Assembly: GCA_027371515.1 (NCBI GenBank)
Contig: DAHXMX010000042.1
Coordinates: 1-7,650, forward strand
DNA length: 7,650 nt
Reading direction: 5' to 3'
Origin: Neisseriaceae bacterium
Lineage (GTDB): Bacteria; Pseudomonadota; Gammaproteobacteria; Burkholderiales; UBA11063
The translations under genes and the position numbers were made by a program. Shown piece after piece: positions 1 to 6,369 of the stretch. Each line of letters opens with the position of its first letter. The first letter of the stretch is position 1. The notes beneath the pieces are model-generated. The model saw nothing but the letters and a program-made list of their open reading frames with translations, was not told where the DNA came from and made no database searches.

Positions 1-77
1 CGGCCATTAATAAGATAGTATACACAAAAGAATGTCTTCGCCCTCTAGTATCTCCAATATGAGCAAATAATAAACCA
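1..77 (-). repeat. 77-base direct repeat, copy 1 (window edge)
   Basis: These 77 bases are identical, in the same orientation, to 1542-1618. The first mismatch is at 78 (g) against 1619 (c). The match reaches the first base of the window, so its real length could be greater if the sequence continues to the left. It encodes MFS motif A (GDTRGRR) but is attached to the N-terminus of an unrelated flavoprotein gene. Confidence 0.95.
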
Positions 78-406
78 GCAAATATACCACATGGTCCAAA
101 ACCAATTACAATAGGTCTAATGTTTAACCCTTTTGGTGCATATCCTACATATTTATAGCTCATATCGGAAGTTTTGCTTATAGCTTTATTATTTTTATGT
201 TTTGTCAATATAGAATTTTCATTATTAACCTTAACATCTATAATATATACTAAGCTCATCACATGACGTCTAGCATCATAACTACGCTTAAAAACTTGAT
301 AACTAACTAACTCAGCTACATCAATACCTAATACACTAAGTATGGCATTCTTTAAATCATCACTACTGTGATCAAGTTTTAATTTTATTCCCTGCAATCT
401 TATCAT
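1..406 (-). CDS. FAD-dependent oxidoreductase (COG2509-like), N-terminal part, running in frame into MFS transporter sequence at the left edge
   Basis: I translated this frame by hand: it is open for 135 codons from an ATG at 406-404 to the window edge. An AGAAGG Shine-Dalgarno at 414-419, 7 bases upstream, supports the start. Residues 1-110 follow the N-terminus of the COG2509 FAD/NAD-utilising dehydrogenases: MIRLQGIKLKLDH at the start, then FKRSYDARR (residues 40-47), then RPIVIGFGPCGIFAG (97-111) with the dinucleotide-binding glycines G102, G104 and G107. Members of this family are usually several hundred residues long and their exact substrate is poorly defined. From codon 111 the DNA is identical to the MFS gene at 1542-1618, so residues 111-135 (ending HIGDTRGRR...ILLMA) are transporter sequence, not the ADP-binding continuation expected of a flavoprotein. 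The frame is preserved across the junction. Either the gene is broken by a rearrangement or the left end is a chimeric assembly. The family call for residues 1-110 is fairly secure; the gene's true 3' part is not visible. Confidence 0.75.
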   Translation of the reverse strand, partial: MIRLQGIKLKLDHSSDDLKNAILSVLGIDVAELVSYQVFKRSYDARRHVMSLVYIIDVKVNNENSILTKHKNNKAISKTSDMSYKYVGYAPKGLNIRPIVIGFGPCGIFAGLLFAHIGDTRGRRHSFVYTILLMA

Positions 407-413
407 TATCTGA

Positions 414-419
414 CCTTCT
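414..419 (-). promoter_or_regulatory. Ribosome binding site of the FAD oxidoreductase gene
   Basis: The minus strand reads AGAAGG, 7 bases upstream of the ATG at 406-404. It is one of the better Shine-Dalgarno matches in the window and fixes the start of a gene that is otherwise cut by the left edge. Confidence 0.65.
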
Positions 420-454
420 AGGTTTTTTTACCGTATATGCACTGCGTAGCAGCA

Positions 455-478
455 AAAAGTTTACAAAAAAGTTTACAA
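455..478 (-). repeat. Two tandem copies of a 12-mer in the spacer
   Basis: On the minus strand TTGTAAACTTTT occurs twice back to back (467-478 and 455-466). It sits about 50 to 70 bases upstream of the oxidoreductase start codon, where an operator or upstream promoter element would fit. The regulatory role is a guess; in AT-rich DNA such a repeat can also arise by slippage. Confidence 0.6.
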
Positions 479-552
479 TATTAAAATATTTACCTTGTTT
501 GATTTATCTGGTTATTTTACCATCATTTGCTAAGTTTCTGTATCGTTAAAAA

Positions 553-1806
553 TTAATCAATATAATTAATTAATTTATCATTATGAATTTTGGTAATTGT
601 TCCTAATGCAAACAAAGCAAACACTAATAAATACAAGGCAGGAATCCATAATAAACCAGTAAGATTAATAAGCCAAGTTAAAATCATTTGACTAAATCCG
701 GCAATAATTCCAAAACTTATATTATAAATAACTGCTACTCCTGTATATCTTACCTCTACTGGAAAAAATGTAGCACATAATACTGGAATTCTGCCACACA
801 TAATACCAATAAAAATTAATATGCAACTATGAATCATTAAAATTTGTAATAAACTTAATTTATCATACATAGTAAACAATATGCTAGTTACTAACACTAA
901 ACCACTAATTGACCAAATAAAAAACACTTTACCAAAATATTTATCAAATATACCAGCTACTAATGAACCAATAACAAATAAAACAATATTACAAGAATTA
1001 TATTTCATCAAAGTAGTTAATGGAAATCCATAAAATTCAGATAAATACACAGGCATAAAGAAAGTATAAATTGCCAAAATAGCAGCTAAGAAACACCCAA
1101 TACCAAGTAATTGTATAACATTAGAACTATATTTTTTAAATAATACTTTATATGGTACAGACTTTTCTTCACATAGTTGCAAATAAAGTTTAAAGGCTGA
1201 GGTTTCATATAAACTTTTACGTAAAAAATAACTAATAAAGCCAAATAAGCCACCGATTATAAAAGCTAACCGCCAACTCTCAAAACTAAATTTAGTATTT
1301 GCAATAAGGTAAGTACAGACAATAGATGCTAAGAAAAATCCAAAATTAGTCCCCATAATAATTATTGAAGAATTTAAAGCTTTATACTTAGGTGTTGATA
1401 CCTCATAACCAAAAACTATTGAACCAGGTATTTCACCACCAAGTGCTAAACCTTGAATTAATCTTAGTATTACTAATAATAGCGTAGCAAAAATACCAAT
1501 GCTAGATGCATTTGGAATAAATGCAATTAAAAAAGTTGGTACGGCCATTAATAAGATAGTATACACAAAAGAATGTCTTCGCCCTCTAGTATCTCCAATA
1601 TGAGCAAATAATAAACCACCCAATGGCCTAAATACTGCGCCAATAGCAAAAATAGCATAACTCAAAATCAAATTAGCAATACTATTATGCACTGGAATTA
1701 GCGCCTTACCAATAATAGGGGCTAAATAAATAAAAATTGCAAAGTCATAATATTCTAAAATAGAACCCATGCTGATTAATAACAATATTTTTTTATTACT
1801 ATTCAT
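553..1806 (-). CDS. MFS transporter, ProP-like metabolite:H+ symporter family
   Basis: A 417-residue inner-membrane protein with about 12 hydrophobic segments, a normal length for a major facilitator superfamily member. Near the N-terminus it carries EYYDF (residues 18-22), typical of the ProP/ShiA/KgtP group. RPLGG (60-64) leads into motif A, which ends GDTRGRR (71-77) in the loop between helices 2 and 3, and RLIQGLALGGE (115-125) lies in the helix 4 region. This group imports osmolytes, dicarboxylates or other small metabolites with protons; the substrate here cannot be read from sequence, and proP itself would be an over-call. The ATG at 1806 overlaps the end of dusB by 8 bases and has an AAGG Shine-Dalgarno at 1816-1819, 9 bases upstream and inside dusB, so it is the likely last gene of the operon. 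Codons for residues 64-88 lie in the 77-base sequence repeated at the left edge. Confidence 0.9.
   Translation of the reverse strand: MNSNKKILLLISMGSILEYYDFAIFIYLAPIIGKALIPVHNSIANLILSYAIFAIGAVFRPLGGLLFAHIGDTRGRRHSFVYTILLMAVPTFLIAFIPNASSIGIFATLLLVILRLIQGLALGGEIPGSIVFGYEVSTPKYKALNSSIIIMGTNFGFFLASIVCTYLIANTKFSFESWRLAFIIGGLFGFISYFLRKSLYETSAFKLYLQLCEEKSVPYKVLFKKYSSNVIQLLGIGCFLAAILAIYTFFMPVYLSEFYGFPLTTLMKYNSCNIVLFVIGSLVAGIFDKYFGKVFFIWSISGLVLVTSILFTMYDKLSLLQILMIHSCILIFIGIMCGRIPVLCATFFPVEVRYTGVAVIYNISFGIIAGFSQMILTWLINLTGLLWIPALYLLVFALFALGTITKIHNDKLINYID
1542..1618 (-). repeat. 77-base direct repeat, copy 2 (inside the MFS gene)
   Basis: Identical to 1-77, at an offset of 1,541 bases. Here it sits in its natural context, covering codons 64-88 of the MFS transporter including motif A, with coherent MFS sequence on both sides. 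This copy is therefore the original and the left-edge copy is the displaced one. Confidence 0.95.
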
Positions 1807-2800
1807 ACTCTGTTACCTTATTTAAATAGCTACCTAATATTTCATTTAATCTATGCTTTTGTAAATCAATACATTCTAAACTAGAAATAGATTTAAATAA
1901 TTTTTCATTTAAGCCTAAACTGGTGAAGTACCATTTAATATGTTTCCTGGCAAATCGATAATTTAATGGATATGGATAATGCTCATGAATATATCCAATA
2001 TGCCGCTTTATTATTTGTATCTTCTGAGTATTACTAAAACCATGATATTGACCTGAGGCTAAATACTCTTTAATCATACTAAATAACCAAGGTTTACCTA
2101 AACTTCCTCTGCCAATATAGATACCATCTGCCATGGTATAATCTAATACATATTTAGCATCTTCAGGTGTAAGAATATCTCCATTAGCAAATACAGGAAT
2201 TGAAATATTTTGCTTAACCTGTGCAATTAAATCATAACGTGCATTATTATTATACATATCCATGCGTGTACGCCCATGAATAGTAATTCCTTTGATACCA
2301 TTATCTTCAGCTATTTTGGCTATGTTTAGTATATTTAAGCGATTGTCATCCCAGCCTAACCTAGTTTTAAGAGTAACTGGAATATTAACGCTCCTACAAG
2401 TAGCCTTTATAATATCTTTAACTAAAGCCTCATCTTGTAATAAAGCAGAACCAGCTAATACATTACATACTTTTTTAGCCGGACATCCCATATTAATTTC
2501 TATTATATCAGCTTGCATACTTTCACATAATATAGCAGCATTAGAAATCACGGTAGGACTTGCACCTGCTATCTGTAAAATTTTAGGATAAGTAGACCAT
2601 TTATCATTTAAACGAATCTGACTTTTAGTAGTAGACCATAACTCCACATCACTACTGAGCATTTCAGAAATAGTATAATCAGCACCACATTCACGAGCAA
2701 TTTGCCGAAACGGCGCATCGGTAACACCGGCCATTGGAGATAACACCAAATTTCCCGGTAATAAAATATTGCCAATTGATAACATATAATTTAAAATCAT
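1799..2800 (-). CDS. dusB: tRNA-dihydrouridine synthase B
   Basis: A 333-residue cytoplasmic FMN enzyme that reduces specific uridines in the tRNA D-loop to dihydrouridine, using NADPH. The TIM-barrel signatures are all present: SPMAGVTDAPFR (21-32), NMGCPAKKV (103-111) with catalytic Cys106, TLKTR (143-147) with the conserved Lys145, HGRTR (175-179), ANGDI (205-209) and IGRGSLGKPW (229-238). A C-terminal helical tRNA-binding region with RFARKH follows. AKKV after the catalytic Cys and overall similarity to E. coli DusB favour DusB over DusA or DusC. The first ATG (2800) overlaps the oppF stop as TAATG, suggesting translational coupling. A second ATG at codon 6 (2785) matches the usual family start better; neither has a clear Shine-Dalgarno. 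In many gammaproteobacteria dusB precedes fis; here an MFS gene follows instead. Confidence 0.95.
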   Translation of the reverse strand: MILNYMLSIGNILLPGNLVLSPMAGVTDAPFRQIARECGADYTISEMLSSDVELWSTTKSQIRLNDKWSTYPKILQIAGASPTVISNAAILCESMQADIIEINMGCPAKKVCNVLAGSALLQDEALVKDIIKATCRSVNIPVTLKTRLGWDDNRLNILNIAKIAEDNGIKGITIHGRTRMDMYNNNARYDLIAQVKQNISIPVFANGDILTPEDAKYVLDYTMADGIYIGRGSLGKPWLFSMIKEYLASGQYHGFSNTQKIQIIKRHIGYIHEHYPYPLNYRFARKHIKWYFTSLGLNEKLFKSISSLECIDLQKHRLNEILGSYLNKVTEYE

Positions 2801-3591
2801 TATTTAGGCTGAATTTTTAAAATAGCAGATAACAGTTTACGCGTATATTCAGTCTGTGGATTAATAAATAACTCATCACATGATGCTAACTCTATTACTT
2901 GTCCTTTATGCATTACAAGCACACGATCACTTAAATACCGTACAATACCTAAGTCATGTGAAATAAAAATAATACTTAAATTAAGATGTTTTTTCAATTC
3001 AATTAATAAATTAACAATCTGTGCTTTAATAGATACATCTAATGCACTAACAGACTCATCACAAATTAAAATCTTTGGATTCATAATTAAAGCTCTAGCT
3101 ATACCAATTCTTTGACACTGTCCACCAGAAAATTCTTGTGGATAACGATTAATATACTTCTCACTTAAACCAACAAGCCGCATCATAGCTAAAGCTTTTG
3201 AATACCGCTCATGTTTAGTTAATTGTGGATAATTCACTTTTAATGGTTCTGTAATAATATCAAGTACCGTCATTCGTGGATTAAGAGCAGCTATTGGATC
3301 TTGAAAAATAAATTGTATTTGTTGATGAATAAGCTTACGTTCATTTAAATTAGTTAAATTATATTTATTCGTTACCATAACTTCACCGGCATTAATCTGG
3401 TTTAAGCCAATTAAAGCACGAGCTAAACTTGATTTCCCACAGCCTGACTCACCTACAATACCCAATACCTCACCTTGCTGTAAATCAAAACTAACATTAT
3501 TAACCGCATAAAAATTAGTTTTTCTTTTTAAAAAGCCATGGTTTATTTTATAAACAACACTTAAATTTTTAACAGTTAATACATTATCCAC
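2800..3591 (-). CDS. oppF: Oligopeptide ABC transporter ATP-binding protein OppF (short form)
   Basis: One of the two ATPase subunits that drive peptide import at the inner face of the membrane. The nucleotide-binding domain is complete: Walker A GESGCGKS (47-54), Q-loop FQDP (96-99), signature FSGGQCQR (154-161), Walker B ILICDE (174-179) with catalytic Glu179, and H-loop His212. DRVLVMHKGQVIE and the NPQTEYTRKLL segment are typical of OppF. At 263 residues it stops right after the ATPase core. E. coli OppF is about 334 residues, with a C-terminal oligopeptide-transporter domain and cysteine cluster that are absent here; NikE-type ATPases also lack it, so the protein may still work. The start is GTG, 2 bases after the oppD stop, with only a weak GAAAG upstream. 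The stop overlaps the dusB ATG by one base. OppF is chosen over DppF because of the OppB/OppC matches next door. Confidence 0.88.
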   Translation of the reverse strand: MDNVLTVKNLSVVYKINHGFLKRKTNFYAVNNVSFDLQQGEVLGIVGESGCGKSSLARALIGLNQINAGEVMVTNKYNLTNLNERKLIHQQIQFIFQDPIAALNPRMTVLDIITEPLKVNYPQLTKHERYSKALAMMRLVGLSEKYINRYPQEFSGGQCQRIGIARALIMNPKILICDESVSALDVSIKAQIVNLLIELKKHLNLSIIFISHDLGIVRYLSDRVLVMHKGQVIELASCDELFINPQTEYTRKLLSAILKIQPK

Positions 3592-3593
3592 AA

Positions 3594-4547
3594 TTAACTT
3601 TCATCTAAATTACAATTTATATAATGTCCATTACTAAATTCACGTTTAATAAATATCCCCTGAGTACATTTACTAAATTTATTTTCGCAACGCTCTTGAA
3701 ATGGACATCCATTAGGTAATTTTAATAAATTAGGTGGCTCTCCAGAGATTGGATACAAAATATCACTTTCTTGGTTAGGAATAGATTTCAATAATGCTTT
3801 AGTATAAGGATGTTTGGCTTTATAAAAAATATCGTGAACATTAGCTCTTTCCATAATACTACCTGCATACATAACATTAACTCTATCACAAACATTCAAT
3901 ATTACACCGATATCATGACTGATTAATATAGTTGCCATATTAAATTCAACTTTTAATTGATTAATCAGATCAAGTATCTCAGTTTGAACTGTGACATCAA
4001 GTGCAGTTGTTGGCTCATCTGCTATCAATATCTTCGGTTTAGTTAACAAAGCCATCGCAATCATTACCCGTTGAAGCATTCCCCCAGATAGCTGATGTGG
4101 ATAGCATTTAAGTTTATTGCGCGCATCATGAATCTTAACAAAATCAAGCATTCGAATAGCCTCTGCTATTGCGTCAGACTTGGTATAACACCTATGTAAC
4201 AAAAGCGGCTCAATTAATTGAGTTTGAATATTAAGGTATGGATTAAGTGCAGTCATGGGGTCTTGAAAAATCATGGCTATTTCATTGCCACGAATTTTAT
4301 TTAATTTAGCTTTACTTATTCCAAGTAATTCTTGGTTATTAAATTTAATAGATCCACTTATTAAAGCATTGTTAGCTAATAGTCCCATAATAGCTAAAAC
4401 AGTTTGACTTTTACCAGAACCAGATTCACCAACAATACCTAATATTTCATTTTGATTTAATTCTAATGAAATATTATTAACAGCATGAACAATTCCATCT
4501 TCAACTGCAAACTTAATTACCAAATCATTAATACTTAATATTGACAT
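3594..4547 (-). CDS. oppD: Oligopeptide ABC transporter ATP-binding protein OppD
   Basis: The second ATPase of the peptide importer, expected to pair with OppF under the OppBC channel. The motifs are Walker A GESGSGKS (40-47), Q-loop FQDP (94-97), signature LSGGMLQR (153-160), Walker B ILIADE (173-178) with Glu178, and H-loop His211. Unlike OppF it keeps the C-terminal oligopeptide-transporter domain: HPYTKALLKSIP (246-257), then GEPPNL, then four cysteines at 281, 287, 294 and 312. The spacing C-x5-C-x6-C-x17-C is the iron-sulfur-type cluster known from OppD/DppD proteins. At 317 residues the length is normal. The ATG at 4547 lies 9 bases after the oppC stop, with a purine-rich AGAGATAG sequence spanning the oppC stop as a plausible Shine-Dalgarno. 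No key ATPase residue is missing. Confidence 0.93.
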   Translation of the reverse strand: MSILSINDLVIKFAVEDGIVHAVNNISLELNQNEILGIVGESGSGKSQTVLAIMGLLANNALISGSIKFNNQELLGISKAKLNKIRGNEIAMIFQDPMTALNPYLNIQTQLIEPLLLHRCYTKSDAIAEAIRMLDFVKIHDARNKLKCYPHQLSGGMLQRVMIAMALLTKPKILIADEPTTALDVTVQTEILDLINQLKVEFNMATILISHDIGVILNVCDRVNVMYAGSIMERANVHDIFYKAKHPYTKALLKSIPNQESDILYPISGEPPNLLKLPNGCPFQERCENKFSKCTQGIFIKREFSNGHYINCNLDES

Positions 4548-4556
4548 ATACTATCT

Positions 4557-5429
4557 CTATCTCGGATCAAGAGCATCGCGTAAACCATTTGCAATATTTG
4601 CAAAGGCTAATAATGTAGTAATCATCATTAATGACGGAAATAGCAATAACCACCACGCCGTCATATTATTTGCACCATCACTAATTAATACTCCCCATGA
4701 AGTCATTGGTTCCATTACCCCAAGACCAAAAAAACTTAATACAGCAGAAAGCACAATCATATTAGGTACTACCAAAGCTAAATAGACAATTACAACACCA
4801 AGCAAATTAGGTATGATATGATTAATAATAATTGCCCAACGCGGTAAATTATATAAAATAGCAGCTTCAATAAACTCTTTATGACGCAATCCAATAGTTT
4901 GACCACGCACTACACGAGCCATATCTAGCCATGAAATAGCAGCTATAGCAACAAAAGATACAAATAAACTTTGACCAAATAATGTTATTAGTAAAATACT
5001 AAAAAATAAAAATGGAATTCCATATAATATATCTACAAAACGCATCATCAATGTATCAACAATACCACCTACAAATCCTGCAATGGCACCATAAATTATG
5101 CCAATACACATAACTGCAATTGTTGCCATGAATGCTATTTCAAAAGTTATTCGACCACCAATAAAAGTACGTACAAATAAATCACGCCCCAAACCATCAG
5201 TACCAAACCAATGTTTAATGCTTGGTGGCTCTAATGAATTAACAAAATCCGGCATACTATAATCATAACTACTAACCAAAGGAATTATAACTGTTAAACT
5301 AGCTAGAATTACAATAAAAAACAAACTAAAACGTGCTAACTTGTTACTATTAAATCTTATAATTACAATTTGCCAAAAACTTTTTTGACGGATTTTATCA
5401 TCTGTAATTAATTTATCTAATTTAACCAT
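4557..5429 (-). CDS. oppC: Oligopeptide ABC transporter permease OppC
   Basis: One half of the membrane channel of the peptide importer. The 290 residues show the OppC layout: a cytoplasmic N-terminus with one membrane helix (about 35-53), a periplasmic stretch ending HWFGTDGLGRDLF (73-85), then the binding-protein-dependent permease domain with further helices near 96-118, 136-165, 209-235 and 260-280. The EAA loop that docks on the ATPase is at 188-208 (EAA at 188-190, ending IIPN). LSFFGLG (231-237), SWGVLISDGANN (244-255) and the terminal GLRDALDP are close to E. coli OppC. The ATG at 5429 is one base after the oppB stop, which suggests coupled translation; only a weak AAAGAAA precedes it. 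Confidence 0.94.
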   Translation of the reverse strand: MVKLDKLITDDKIRQKSFWQIVIIRFNSNKLARFSLFFIVILASLTVIIPLVSSYDYSMPDFVNSLEPPSIKHWFGTDGLGRDLFVRTFIGGRITFEIAFMATIAVMCIGIIYGAIAGFVGGIVDTLMMRFVDILYGIPFLFFSILLITLFGQSLFVSFVAIAAISWLDMARVVRGQTIGLRHKEFIEAAILYNLPRWAIIINHIIPNLLGVVIVYLALVVPNMIVLSAVLSFFGLGVMEPMTSWGVLISDGANNMTAWWLLLFPSLMMITTLLAFANIANGLRDALDPR

Positions 5430-5430
5430 T

Positions 5431-6363
5431 TTATTTCTTTATTCTAGGATCAAGGACAAAATACATAATATCAACTAACAAATTAAATATAATTGTTAAA
5501 AAACTACCAAAAATTGTAATAGCCATAATTAAATTATAATCACGATTAGTTGCTGCATTAGTTGTTAAAATACCAAGACCAGGAAGTGCAAAGACTTGTT
5601 CAGTTACAATAGCTCCTACTAAAACCGATACAAACATTGGACCTAATACACTAATAACCGGAATTAAAGTTGGACGAATTGCATGCTTAAAAATAATTAC
5701 TCTATCACTCAAACCTTTAGCTCTAGCTGTTCGAATATAGTTAGAGTTAAGTACTTCAATAATGCTTCCACGAGTAACAACACAAATAGTTGGAATATAG
5801 GCAAGCGCTAATACCATAACAGGTAAAAACAAATTATATAACCCACCATCACCATAACCGCTTGCTGGAAAAATATGAAAAGTTACTGCAAATAACAATA
5901 CCAATAGCGGACCAGTTACCATTGTTGGTACGGCACTAAAAATTACATTAAATGTAACAACCAATTTATCCAAGAATGAGTTTTTATATAATCCCGCATA
6001 GACGCCTAATACTATTCCAACTGGTATAATAATTAACATACTATATAGCGATAAATTTAATGTAACCCAAAACCCACCCATATTATCCGGAAAAATTAAT
6101 TCATTAATAGATTGGCCAATAAATTTATAAGATTGGCCAAAATCACCATGCATTAAATTATTAATATAATAAAAAAATTGTTGCCAAAATGGTAAATCTA
6201 AATGATACTGATGCCGTAATGCTTTTAACACTTCAGGCGACATAGCTTTTTCACCTTGAAATGGATCACCAGGTGTTAAATGCACCAAACTAAAAACAAT
6301 TAACACAATAAAAAATAAAGTCGGTATTGCTAATAGCAAGCGTTTAATAATAAAAAGTATCAT
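5431..6363 (-). CDS. oppB: Oligopeptide ABC transporter permease OppB
   Basis: The other half of the peptide channel, 310 residues and normal in length. It begins with the typical membrane anchor KRLLLAIPTLFF (7-18) and the PGDPFQGE motif (31-38), close to PGSPFTGE of E. coli OppB. LPFWQQFFYYINNLMHGDFG (57-76) follows, then the permease domain with helices near 103-124, 138-163, 177-197, 234-255 and 279-303. The EAA-type loop is at 209-235 (YIRTARAKGL ... RPTLIP). LPGLG (260-264), NRDYNLIMA (273-281) and the terminal DPRIKK are family marks. The gene starts 6 bases after nadE, and those 6 bases are two further in-frame stop codons. No Shine-Dalgarno is obvious. The periplasmic binding protein gene oppA, often first in such operons, is not next to it. 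Confidence 0.94.
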   Translation of the reverse strand: MILFIIKRLLLAIPTLFFIVLIVFSLVHLTPGDPFQGEKAMSPEVLKALRHQYHLDLPFWQQFFYYINNLMHGDFGQSYKFIGQSINELIFPDNMGGFWVTLNLSLYSMLIIIPVGIVLGVYAGLYKNSFLDKLVVTFNVIFSAVPTMVTGPLLVLLFAVTFHIFPASGYGDGGLYNLFLPVMVLALAYIPTICVVTRGSIIEVLNSNYIRTARAKGLSDRVIIFKHAIRPTLIPVISVLGPMFVSVLVGAIVTEQVFALPGLGILTTNAATNRDYNLIMAITIFGSFLTIIFNLLVDIMYFVLDPRIKK

Positions 6364-6369
6364 CTATTA

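Larger units (their letters stand above)
407..552. other. 146-base intergenic spacer between the MFS gene and the FAD oxidoreductase gene
   Basis: This is the only intergenic gap longer than 9 bases in the window. It is very AT-rich and should carry the promoter of the oxidoreductase gene. On the minus strand a weak -10-like stretch (CATATA/TATACG) lies around 432-439, but no -35 at normal spacing is convincing. I see no hairpin followed by a T-run that would end transcription of the MFS gene, so read-through is possible. The spacer holds the tandem 12-mer at 455-478 and a small imperfect hairpin at 442-452. Confidence 0.6.

Noticed and set aside
1..77. Left-edge MFS sequence as an independent second MFS gene
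   Set aside because: It is 100% identical at the DNA level over 77 bases and attached to a flavoprotein N-terminus; a diverged paralogue would show substitutions and its own upstream MFS sequence.
442..452. Small hairpin (CTGC-GTA-GCAG) in the spacer as a terminator for the MFS gene
   Set aside because: The stem is only about 4 base pairs and, on the minus strand, the T-rich run precedes rather than follows it.
2292..2591. A 99-codon open frame on the plus strand
   Set aside because: It lies entirely antisense to the well-conserved dusB, has no family resemblance and no clear ribosome binding site; it is a shadow of dusB codons.
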